Of a stretch of 9,175 nucleotides of DNA, positions 1 through 6,697 are shown piece after piece. Source of the stretch: GCA-002282575 sp964646525. Lineage in GTDB: Bacteria > Pseudomonadota > Gammaproteobacteria > Thiomicrospirales > Thiomicrospiraceae. The stretch is taken from positions 1 through 9,175 of the forward strand of contig CAZYER010000051.1 of NCBI GenBank assembly GCA_964646525.1. The letters are read 5' to 3'. Made by a program: the position numbers and the translations under genes. The notes under the pieces are model-generated. The model ran no database searches and was not told where the DNA came from. It was given only the letters and a program-made list of their open reading frames with translations. Numbering within the stretch: position 1 is the first letter of the stretch; each line of letters starts with the position of its first letter.

Positions 1-171
1 ATTTTACCATTCTTTAGCTAATTTTCCGCAAAAAATCAAGCCTTACTCGTGCAAAGGTCTCTAATAATATAAAAATTTCCACGTTAACCTATTTCTCGTT
101 ATATCAATGTTTGACAGCTTAACTCAATTTTAATGTTCATTCAATTTTCTCACCCCATCAAGCCACTGAGA

Positions 172-186
172 CATCAACATTTGATG
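172..186. promoter_or_regulatory. Hyphenated dyad, possible operator
   Basis: A perfect 6-bp inverted repeat, CATCAA and TTGATG, is separated by CAT. It ends one base before the first Pho half-site of the downstream lipoprotein gene. This is a typical position for a second activator or repressor site, but I do not recognise the motif, and a 6-bp dyad in AT-rich DNA can occur by chance. Confidence 0.25.
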
Positions 187-187
187 C

Positions 188-243
188 TTGTAACCTAACT
201 GTCATATTACTGCCATGTTAGTGTCACACATTGCTTTCATAAT
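188..243 (+). promoter_or_regulatory. Tandem Pho boxes and -10 element (PhoB-type promoter)
   Basis: Four direct repeats occur at an exact 11-bp period: TTGTAAC (188-194), CTGTCAT (199-205), CTGCCAT (210-216) and GTGTCAC (221-227). They are separated by the 4-bp AT-rich spacers CTAA, ATTA and GTTA. This matches the known PhoB box, in which 7-bp CTGTCAT-like half-sites are separated by 4 bp; two half-sites make one box, so two boxes lie in tandem. Ten bases after the last half-site is CATAAT (238-243), a 5/6 match to the sigma70 -10 box, at the spacing known for PhoB-activated promoters, where the Pho box replaces the -35. Transcription would start near 250, leaving a leader of about 33 nt before the ATG at 283. 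The inferred regulator is PhoB, acting under phosphate limitation. Confidence 0.85.
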
Positions 244-282
244 GCAACATGTTATTTATTAAACCCTGTGGAGCTTTCCCGA

Positions 283-852
283 ATGAAAAAACTGATTTTA
301 GCTACTTTAGCCGCTGCGACCTTAGCTGGCTGTGTCACTACGCCTAGCCCATTCACCAACGCTAAAGACGAATACGAAGCCATGAATGATTTCTACATGG
401 CCTTCTACGAAAACCGCACTTACATTTTCGATGACGCTAATGTTTGGTCTGAATTTGTCCAATTCGGTGAGCCAACTTTCCGTAATACCAAAATTGGTGA
501 AGCGGCTAAAGGCGGTACTTTGGTTGTTGGTTTAAACAAAGATCAAGCAAAAGAGCTAGGGAAAAAACAAGGTCCTTACATGGCTGCGTTAGAAGTTTAC
601 AATGGTAAATTATCTCTTGCTAAGGACATGTATGCTGAAGTATTCGATGGCAACAAATACATGGTTTTCACTGACATGAAAGCCCTACGTAACTACCTAG
701 TTAACGTACAAGTTTCTGGCTACACAGATGCGGGTGCAGGTCCTAACGGTCGTGATGTTGTTTATGCAGGTCATTCTGCAAAACCAGCCGCTTTAGTTGA
801 AAAGTTCAAAAAAGCGCACAGCAAACCAGAAAAAGTTTCTGCTAAGCACTAA
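283..852 (+). CDS. Putative outer-membrane lipoprotein of unknown function, probably PhoB-regulated
   Basis: The product is 189 residues and I do not recognise its family. Its N-terminus is a lipoprotein signal peptide: two lysines, a hydrophobic stretch to about residue 13, then the lipobox L14-A15-G16-C17. Cys17 would be lipidated, and Val at +2 gives no inner-membrane retention signal, so the outer membrane is the likely location (inference). The mature part has no further membrane segment. It is rich in Tyr, Phe and Lys, with aromatic stretches at about residues 31-50 and a Lys-rich tail. The ATG at 283 is chosen over the in-frame GTG at 268 because it follows a GGAG ribosome site (270-273) by 9 nt and starts a standard signal peptide; the GTG lies next to that ribosome site. 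The gene stands alone between a Pho-box promoter and a strong terminator. That suggests a role in phosphate starvation, but the biochemical function is unknown. Confidence 0.85.
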   Translation: MKKLILATLAAATLAGCVTTPSPFTNAKDEYEAMNDFYMAFYENRTYIFDDANVWSEFVQFGEPTFRNTKIGEAAKGGTLVVGLNKDQAKELGKKQGPYMAALEVYNGKLSLAKDMYAEVFDGNKYMVFTDMKALRNYLVNVQVSGYTDAGAGPNGRDVVYAGHSAKPAALVEKFKKAHSKPEKVSAKH

Positions 853-875
853 TTAAGCTCTTTAGCTTGATGCTC

Positions 876-899
876 AAAACACCCTACGGGGTGTTTTTT
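876..899 (+). terminator. Intrinsic terminator of the lipoprotein gene (UACG tetraloop)
   Basis: A perfect 9-bp stem (876-884 with 889-897) closes the loop TACG and runs into a T tract (894-899). The loop with its closing C-G pair is a cUACGg tetraloop, an especially stable UNCG class. It lies 24 bases after the stop codon. A smaller hairpin, AAGCT-CTTT-AGCTT (855-868), precedes it. Confidence 0.92.
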
Positions 900-932
900 G
901 TCATCAAAAATCCCATCAGCTAAGGATCCTTC

Positions 933-962
933 AAAAAAAGCCACTGTTTCCAGTGGCTTTTT
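933..962 (-). terminator. Intrinsic terminator of htpG, probably bidirectional
   Basis: A perfect 12-bp stem (935-946 with 951-962) has a 4-base loop. Read on the minus strand the loop is GAAA (GNRA type) and the stem is followed by seven Ts (complement of 933-939), 23 bases beyond the htpG stop. The plus-strand copy also ends in five Ts, so it can act as a backup terminator for the lipoprotein gene. Confidence 0.9.
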
Positions 963-984
963 CAGTTAAACGCAGGCGCTTGTA

Positions 985-2853
985 TTAAGCAAGCAAGCGA
1001 TTGACGCGCGCTACAAACCCTGCTGGGTCTTTCGGCAAGCTACCATCGGCGACATGCGCTTGATCCAATAAGAACAATGCCCAATCATTGAAAGCTTCAC
1101 CCTCTGCTCCCGATAAACGATTGACAATGGCATGATCCAAGTTCACTTCCAATACTGGCTTGTTCTCTGGCACGGTCTGACCCAACTGCGCCATGATTTT
1201 CGCCATGTGTGGTGCCATGTCATGACTACCCAACACCAAACAAGCGGGTGAATCAACCAAACGCGCCGAAGCTTTCACATCAGATACTTGCTCGGTTAAG
1301 GCTTCTTTCAAACGCTTCAGCACATCTTCTTGCGCTTCATTCACTTCAGGCTTGGCATCGCCAATCACATCCGCCAAATCGGTACGATTCACTGCTTTTA
1401 ACGTTTTACCATCAAACTCGGTCAAATGCTGTACCACCCATTCGTCAATGCGGTCGGTCAATAACAACACTTCCCAACCTTTCTTACGGAAAGCTTCTAA
1501 ATGTGGGCTACCTTTAGCGGAAGTGAGGGTTTCGGCGGTAATGTAGTAAATGTCTTTTTGGTCTTCTGGCATACGGGCGATATAGTCAGCTAAAGACAAA
1601 TTTTGCTCATCGGAAGTGGTCGAAGCAAAACGCAACAAGCCAGCGATTTTCTCACGGTTGCTGTAGTCGTCAATCACACCTTCTTTCAATACCTGACCAA
1701 AAGTTGACCAGAATTTCGCGTATTTCTCCGCATCGTCTTTCGCCATACTATTCAGATGATCAATGATACGCTTAATGCTTGCCGAACGAATCTTATCGAC
1801 AACCGCATTACTCTGCAAAATTTCACGCGACACGTTCAATGGCAGATCAGCCGAATCAACGACACCGCGCACGAAACGTAACCAGCTTGGCAACAACTGC
1901 TCGGCATCATCCATAATGAATACGCGCTTCACGAATAATTTAACGCCATAACGACGATCTCTGTCCCACAAATCAAAGGGCGCTTGCTCTGGAATATAAA
2001 GCAGCGTGGTGTATTCTAAATTGCCTTCGACCTTATTATGTAAATGGGTGAGCGGCTTGTTCCAATCGCTACTCACCGACTGATAAAAGGCATCATACTC
2101 TTCTTGCGTCACTTCCAGCTTAGACTTCTGCCACAAAGCGGTGGCATCATTCACTTGTTCCCATTCTGGCTCGGTAGCGACAATGCTTTCATCTTCACTG
2201 TCTCTCGGTGCCACGGGTTTTGGTAACATAATGGGGAAAGCAATGTGTTCAGAATATTTTTTCAGAATCGAACGAAGTTTCCAGCCTTCGGCAAATTCTT
2301 TGCTGTCTTCTTTTAGCGTTAGGATAATTTCGGTACCACGACGCTCGATACTTTCAGGAGCAATGGTGTAATCACCTTCGCCCGTCGAATGCCAAACAAT
2401 ACCCTCATCAGCCGCTAGCCCAGCACGACGGGTACGAACCGTCACTTCACTTGCCACCATAAAGGCAGAGTAGAAACCGACACCAAACTGACCAATTAGG
2501 TTAGCATCTTTTTTCTGCGCACTTTCCATCGCTTCCATAAAGCGTTTAGTGCCTGAGCTGGCAATGGTACCCAAGTTCTGTACCACTTCCTCTTTGCTCA
2601 TACCGACGCCATTATCCCGAATGGTCAACGTACCAGCTTCTTTGTTGAAATCAATTTCAATGCGAAGGTTGCTATCGTCTGCAACTAGGCTATCATCTTG
2701 TACCGACAAGAAACGAAGTTTATCGAGCGCATCCGAAGCATTCGAAACCAACTCACGCACAAAGATTTCTTTGTTCGAGTAAAGCGCATGGATCATCAAC
2801 TGTAACAGTTGTTTGACTTCTGTTTGAAAACCATAGGTTTCAGTGGTGTGCAT
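985..2853 (-). CDS. htpG: Molecular chaperone HtpG (bacterial Hsp90)
   Basis: HtpG is a cytoplasmic ATP-dependent chaperone that works as a homodimer and helps remodel client proteins, often with DnaK. The protein has 622 residues, against 624 in E. coli. The N-terminal GHKL ATPase domain is intact: catalytic Glu34 and Mg-binding Asn38 in [16 protein letters not shown] at 80-85, the lid region [11 protein letters not shown] at 95-105, and GQFGVGF at 121-127. The middle domain (about 230-490) carries [11 protein letters not shown], where Arg343 is the expected gamma-phosphate contact. The C-terminal part (about 505-622) is the dimerisation domain. The ATG is preceded by AGGAG with short spacing. 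The gene is monocistronic, divergent from ppsA and ended by the hairpin at 933-962. I did not find a convincing sigma32 promoter in the 84-bp upstream gap. Nothing is truncated. Confidence 0.98.
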
Positions 2854-2861
2854 ATTATCTC

Positions 2862-2927
2862 CTAACCTTAATTGACGCTTGCAAAATCACACTTGGTTGG
2901 CTAACCTAACCTCATTAAAGTCAATTA
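2862..2927. promoter_or_regulatory. Divergent htpG/ppsA control region with short repeats
   Basis: The 84 bp between the two start codons holds a perfect 8-bp inverted repeat, TAATTGAC (2869-2876) with GTCAATTA (2920-2927). Three copies of CTAACCT also occur (2862-2868, 2901-2907, 2906-2912), as does a near-palindrome GGTTGGCTAACC (2895-2906). Each arm of the inverted repeat contains TTGAC, a possible -35 core, one pointing at each gene, but I see no good -10 box at 16-18 bp from either. The ppsA ribosome site AGGA (2927-2930) touches the right arm. Promoters for both genes must lie here or just inside the coding regions; exact sites are not resolved. Confidence 0.4.
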
Positions 2928-2937
2928 GGAAGCTCCC

Positions 2938-5340
2938 ATGCGATACATTAAAACCTTTGCCCAAATTCGCTTGACCGACCTGCCCTTAGTGGGGGGGAAA
3001 AACGCCTCGCTCGGTGAAATGTTCAGCGAATTAGTGCCTCAAGGACTGCGTATTCCAAATGGCTTCGCCATCACGGCCGACGGCTATTGGGCTTACCTTG
3101 CCTATAATGACTTGACCGACAAAATTCAAGACTTGTTAGCCACACTGGATGCAAAAAACTTAACGCAACTGCAACAAGTCGGGCAAACCATCCGTAATTG
3201 GATTATTAACGGGCAAATGCCGCCCGATCTTAAAGCAGAAATTACGCAAGCTTACCAAGCCTTGGAATCTGAATACCGTCCAATGATTGAAGTTGCCATT
3301 CGCTCTTCCGCCACTGCCGAAGACTTACCAGGCGCTTCTTTTGCCGGTCAGCAAGAAACCTATTTAAATATTGCGGGTGATCGTCATATTGTTCATACCA
3401 CCAAGCGCGTGTTTGCCAGCTTATTCACCAATCGAGCCATCTCTTATCGAACCGATAAGGGCTTTGCTCATGACAAGGTAGCACTATCTGTCACCATTCA
3501 AAAAATGGTCCGTGCCGACAAAGGCGTTTCTGGCGTGATGTTTACGCTCGACACTGAATCGGGTTTCAACGACGTGGTCTTAATTAATGCAGCCTACGGC
3601 TTGGGCGAAAACGTGGTGCAAGGTGCGGTCAATCCCGACGAATATCTGGTGCATAAACCCACGTTGTTGGCAGGTCACGCCCCTATTCTGAAACGACAAC
3701 TGGGCGATAAAGCGCTACGCATGGTCTACACCGACGATGCCATTGCTGGTAATTCGACCAAGAATATTAAGGTGATGCGCAAAGAGCGCCAAAGCTTTGC
3801 CCTAACCGATGACGAAGTACTATCCCTAGCGCGTCAGGCGTTAATTATTGAGCAACACTACAGCCAGCATCACGGTCGCCATATGCCGATGGATATTGAA
3901 TGGGCAAAAGATGGCATTGACGGCGAGCTTTATATTTTGCAAGCCCGCCCTGAAACCGTGCATGCCGAAAAAATCACGGCCGCTATAAGTGAACGCTACC
4001 AATTAGGCGATACCGCTGGGGCAGAAATACTGGCAACAGGACGCAGTATTGGCGCCAAAATCGCCACGGGACGCGCCAAAGTGATTGAGTCTGCCGCACA
4101 AATTGACCGCATTCAACCTGGTGATGTGCTGGTCACCGACATGACCGATCCCGACTGGGAACCGATCATGAAAATCGCCAGTGCCATTGTTACCAACCGT
4201 GGCGGACGCACTTGTCATGCTGCCATCATTGCGCGTGAACTGGGTATTCCTGCCATTGTTGGTACGCAAAACGCCACACTCAGCATTCATGATGATGAGC
4301 TGGTAACCGTTTCTTGTGCGCAAGGTGAAAGCGGTGTCGTTTATAAGGGTGAGATACCTTTCATGATTAATAAAGAGCGCTTCCCAGACAGCATCGACAC
4401 GCGCACCAAGCTGATGGTGAATGTCGCCAATCCCGAACTGGCTTTTATTCACGCCAGTATGCCCGTGGCAGGTGTTGGTCTAGCGCGCTTGGAATTTATT
4501 ATTAACCATGCCATTCGCATTCACCCACGCGCCTTGCTTGAATACGATACACTGAGTAAGAAACTACAAAAGCAGATTGATGACATTATCGCTGGCTACG
4601 CCAGCCCCCGTGATTTCTTTATCGAGCGCCTTGCCGAAGGTGTTGGTGCGATTGCTGCAGCCTTCTATCCACGCCAGGTGATTGTACGTTTGTCCGATTT
4701 CAAATCGAACGAATATGCCGCCCTGATCGGTGGCGCTCAGTTTGAACCTCATGAAGAAAACCCGATGATTGGCTTACGTGGCGCAGCTCGCTATTTCGAC
4801 CCGCGTTTTCGTGAATCCTTTGCGCTCGAATGCGCTGCCTTGAAAAAAGTACGTGAAGCAATGGGATTGCACAATGTATCGCTGATGATTCCTTTTGTAC
4901 GCACCGTCCCCGAGGCTCAGCTCACGCTGGGCTTAATGGAACGCTACGGCTTAGTGCGCGGTGAAAATGGCTTAAAAGTTTACCTAATGTGCGAAATACC
5001 CGCCAATGCCATTTTAGCCGATCAGTTCTTGCCGCTATTCGATGGCTTCTCGATTGGTTCAAATGACCTAACCCAGTTAACCCTCGGCGTAGATCGTGAC
5101 TCTGGCTTATTAACCGGTTACGACGAGCGCAATCCTGCTGTCACGGCTCTCATGGATATGGCGATTGATGCCTGCCACCGTCACGGAAAATATGTCGGCA
5201 TCTGTGGTCAAGCACCGAGCGACTTCCCCGAAATCACACAACACTTGGTAGAAAAAGGCATTACCAGCCTATCACTCAATCCTGACAGTGTTGCCAACAT
5301 GCTACCCGTGGTGCAAACCACTGAGGCGCGTTTAGCATAG
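2938..5340 (+). CDS. ppsA: Phosphoenolpyruvate synthase (pyruvate, water dikinase)
   Basis: This enzyme converts pyruvate, ATP and water to PEP, AMP and phosphate, the entry step of gluconeogenesis from three-carbon compounds. The 800 residues match the family (792 in E. coli). Domain order is typical. First is an N-terminal nucleotide-binding domain (about 10-345) with LVGGKNASLGEM at 17-28, Arg122 in IRSSATAEDLPGASFAGQQ, and LQARPETVH at 334-342. Next is the swivelling phosphohistidine domain (about 365-470) with GGRTCHAAIIARELGIPAIVG, where His427 is the phosphorylated residue. Last is a C-terminal TIM barrel (about 490-795) with CEIPAN, GSNDLTQLTLGVDRD and GICGQAPSD, whose Cys756 is the expected catalytic acid. 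The ATG lies 7 nt after AGGA. No gene for the PPSR regulatory kinase (DUF299 family), which neighbours ppsA in E. coli, is visible here. All key residues are present. Confidence 0.97.
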   Translation: MRYIKTFAQIRLTDLPLVGGKNASLGEMFSELVPQGLRIPNGFAITADGYWAYLAYNDLTDKIQDLLATLDAKNLTQLQQVGQTIRNWIINGQMPPDLKAEITQAYQALESEYRPMIEVAIRSSATAEDLPGASFAGQQETYLNIAGDRHIVHTTKRVFASLFTNRAISYRTDKGFAHDKVALSVTIQKMVRADKGVSGVMFTLDTESGFNDVVLINAAYGLGENVVQGAVNPDEYLVHKPTLLAGHAPILKRQLGDKALRMVYTDDAIAGNSTKNIKVMRKERQSFALTDDEVLSLARQALIIEQHYSQHHGRHMPMDIEWAKDGIDGELYILQARPETVHAEKITAAISERYQLGDTAGAEILATGRSIGAKIATGRAKVIESAAQIDRIQPGDVLVTDMTDPDWEPIMKIASAIVTNRGGRTCHAAIIARELGIPAIVGTQNATLSIHDDELVTVSCAQGESGVVYKGEIPFMINKERFPDSIDTRTKLMVNVANPELAFIHASMPVAGVGLARLEFIINHAIRIHPRALLEYDTLSKKLQKQIDDIIAGYASPRDFFIERLAEGVGAIAAAFYPRQVIVRLSDFKSNEYAALIGGAQFEPHEENPMIGLRGAARYFDPRFRESFALECAALKKVREAMGLHNVSLMIPFVRTVPEAQLTLGLMERYGLVRGENGLKVYLMCEIPANAILADQFLPLFDGFSIGSNDLTQLTLGVDRDSGLLTGYDERNPAVTALMDMAIDACHRHGKYVGICGQAPSDFPEITQHLVEKGITSLSLNPDSVANMLPVVQTTEARLA

Positions 5341-5353
5341 TGACAAGCTGTTT

Positions 5354-5388
5354 AGGTGGTTAACTCACATCAGCTGAATTAACCACCT
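5354..5388 (+). other. Stem-loop in the ppsA 3' region
   Basis: A perfect 10-bp inverted repeat, AGGTGGTTAA with TTAACCACCT, encloses a 15-base loop. It begins 14 bases after the ppsA stop. No T tract follows, so it is not a standard intrinsic terminator. It may stabilise the 3' end of the ppsA mRNA, with termination at the next hairpin (5429-5452). Confidence 0.5.
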
Positions 5389-5425
5389 GCAAAAGCTACT
5401 GAGTAACCATTCATCGATTACAAAT

Positions 5426-5452
5426 AAAAAAATCCGCCAGAAGGCGGATTTT
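5426..5452 (-). terminator. Intrinsic terminator of htpX, shared with ppsA
   Basis: A perfect 10-bp stem, AAAATCCGCC (5429-5438) with GGCGGATTTT (5443-5452), has a 4-base loop. On the minus strand it is followed by a run of Ts (complement of the A tract 5426-5432), the expected terminator for htpX. On the plus strand it ends in four Ts and can stop ppsA transcripts, so the convergent genes share it. A 10-bp palindrome GCAAGCTTGC (5461-5470) sits between it and the htpX stop. Confidence 0.88.
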
Positions 5453-5473
5453 CACTTTCAGCAAGCTTGCCGA

Positions 5474-6379
5474 TTAAACTAAGGCAAAGTTATGCTTAGC
5501 TTCTAGCGCAGCAATGCGCTCTTCCAATGGAGGATGCGTCGCGAATAACATCGACAAAGTGCCAGCACTACTGATACCGAATGCCGCCATTTGATCTGGC
5601 AAATGACCTGGTTGCATCATCGATAAACGACGCAAAGCAGAAGCCATTTTTTGTGGGCTAGACAAGTAAGCACCACCTTCATCGGCACGGAACTCACGTT
5701 GGCGACTAAACCAAGCGGTTACCATACTAGCTAGAATGCCCAACAGGATATTCATAACGATATCAACGACTAAAAATACCCAGTCAAAACCGCCTTCTTC
5801 GCCTTCTTGGTTATTGCTGTTGAAAATATTGCTAGCAATATTCGCAATAATTTTAGCAAAGAAAATCACGAAGGCGTTCAGTATGCCTTGTAACAATGCC
5901 ATGGTTACCATGTCACCATTCGCAATATGCGCCACTTCGTGACCCAGTACCGCTTCGACTTCATCTTGCGTCATTTGTTGCAACAAACCTGTTGAAACCG
6001 CAACCAAAGCATTATTTTTGCTCATACCTGTAGCAAAAGCGTTAGGTTCTGCACTTTCGTACATCGCCACTTCTGGCATACCGATACCCGCTTTTTGCGC
6101 TTGGCGCTTCACCGTTTCCACCAACCAACGCTCAGTTGGCGTGCTTGGGTTTTCGATGACAACCGCACCAACGGATTTTTTCGCCATCCATTTCGACATA
6201 GCCAACGAAATGAACGAGCCCACAAAACCCCAAACTAAAGCAAACACCGCGAGGTTGGCTAAATTCATGCCACCTTGACCATCACGTAGATTGCCTACAC
6301 CCAACAAATTCAACACAATCATTGCCACAGCGACAACAAGAATGTTAGTTAGTAAGAAAAGGAAAATACGTTTTCCCAT
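5474..6379 (-). CDS. htpX: Membrane zinc metalloprotease HtpX
   Basis: HtpX is an M48-family protease of the inner membrane that degrades misfolded or damaged membrane proteins alongside FtsH. From the ATG at 6379 the product has 301 residues (293 in E. coli). The zinc site is complete: HEVAH at 147-151 within EAVLGHEVAHIANGD, and third ligand Glu229 in RQREFRADE. The C-terminal HPPLEERI motif is at 282-289. Hydrophobic segments lie at about 4-28, 40-62, 160-185 and 198-226, the usual four-segment pattern. An in-frame GTG 9 bases upstream (6386-6388) would add three residues, but it overlaps the AAGGAG ribosome site, which sits 8 nt before the ATG, so the ATG is preferred. The gene is monocistronic with its own promoter and terminator. 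Confidence 0.97.
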   Translation of the reverse strand: MGKRIFLFLLTNILVVAVAMIVLNLLGVGNLRDGQGGMNLANLAVFALVWGFVGSFISLAMSKWMAKKSVGAVVIENPSTPTERWLVETVKRQAQKAGIGMPEVAMYESAEPNAFATGMSKNNALVAVSTGLLQQMTQDEVEAVLGHEVAHIANGDMVTMALLQGILNAFVIFFAKIIANIASNIFNSNNQEGEEGGFDWVFLVVDIVMNILLGILASMVTAWFSRQREFRADEGGAYLSSPQKMASALRRLSMMQPGHLPDQMAAFGISSAGTLSMLFATHPPLEERIAALEAKHNFALV

Positions 6380-6387
6380 GATCGTCA

Positions 6388-6446
6388 CTCCTTAGTGATT
6401 AAAGATGTCACCATCTACTATAAAGATTATTTATGACCATTTCAAG
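6388..6446 (-). promoter_or_regulatory. htpX promoter and ribosome binding site
   Basis: Read on the minus strand: -35 TTGAAA (6445-6440), a 17-bp spacer, and -10 TATAGT (6422-6417), both 5/6 matches to sigma70 consensus. The predicted start is near 6410, then AAGGAG (6393-6388) and the ATG at 6379. The -35 lies within CTTGAAA (6446-6440), which is also the core of the sigma32 -35 consensus; the sigma32 -10 (CCCCATNT) is not clearly present. GATG and CATC half-sites (6404-6415) overlap the predicted start point. Confidence 0.75.
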
Positions 6447-6573
6447 ACTTAATTGATTTCAGTCATAAAAAATTCACATCAAAACCACTCATATAGGGAT
6501 AACATCCAACAAAGCAAGATAAAAACATTACATCAATAAATTAGCAGCATTCTCGTTAAAATACCCTGTACCC
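6447..6573. other. AT-rich intergenic filler, no gene seen
   Basis: Between the htpX promoter and the structured element this stretch contains no credible open reading frame, tRNA or terminator in either direction. It is AT-rich and may include upstream control sites for htpX, but I recognise none. Confidence 0.5.
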
Positions 6574-6697
6574 AAAAACCGCACCAACAGGTGCAGGGCT
6601 AGGCGCTAGACTCGCAGAACAAGGAGTGTACACAGAGTACATGACGACGTTCAAGAATCGCAGTAACAACGCCATGCGCCAGTTGGTGCGGTTTTTT
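6574..6697. repeat. Long palindromic intergenic element, also likely 3' terminator of the CbiM-like gene
   Basis: A perfect 15-bp inverted repeat bounds the element: AAAAACCGCACCAAC (6574-6588) with its complement (6682-6696). The helix continues inward past an A/A mismatch for six pairs (6590-6595 with 6675-6680, one G-T), then past a G/A mismatch for three pairs (6597-6599 with 6671-6673). Inside are a small hairpin, TGTAC (6627-6631) with GTACA (6637-6641), and two near-identical direct copies, GACTCGCAGAACAA (6609-6622) and GAATCGCAGTAACAA (6655-6669). Both outer ends read as GC-rich stem plus T tract, so each strand gives a terminator-like end. The minus-strand stop codon of the CbiM-like gene (6696-6698) overlaps the edge. 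The shape, with a GTAC...GTAC core in the middle of a long palindrome, resembles intergenic repeat families I recall from gammaproteobacteria. No second copy occurs in this window, so repeat status is inferred. Confidence 0.65.

Noticed and set aside
111..136. Perfect -35 hexamer TTGACA at 111-116 as the main lipoprotein promoter
   Set aside because: No good -10 box lies 16-18 bp downstream; TAATGT at 131 is only 14 bp away. The Pho-box promoter closer to the gene is much better supported.
268..282. GTG at 268 as the lipoprotein start
   Set aside because: It overlaps the GGAG ribosome site used by the ATG at 283 and would put five residues in front of a normal signal peptide.
1209..1517. 102-codon open frame on the plus strand inside htpG
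   Set aside because: Antisense to the conserved htpG C-terminal region, with unremarkable composition and no supporting start signal.
2854..2937. Sigma32 heat-shock promoter for htpG
   Set aside because: No CTTGAAA and CCCCATNT pair at suitable spacing was found on the minus strand in this gap.
4003..4452. 149-codon open frame on the minus strand inside ppsA
   Set aside because: It lies antisense to the phosphohistidine domain of ppsA, whose coding frame is fully explained. The translation looks like no domain and no ribosome site was evident; it is a shadow of ppsA codon usage.
6574..6697. Integron attC site or tRNA-like structure in the palindromic element
   Set aside because: The arms do not fit the attC core patterns RYYYAAC and GTTRRRY, there is no integrase or cassette array, and no tRNA cloverleaf can be drawn.
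6574..6697. Cobalamin or nickel riboswitch linked to the CbiM-like gene
   Set aside because: The structured element lies at the 3' end of the gene, not in its leader, and I do not see the conserved B12-box of cobalamin riboswitches.
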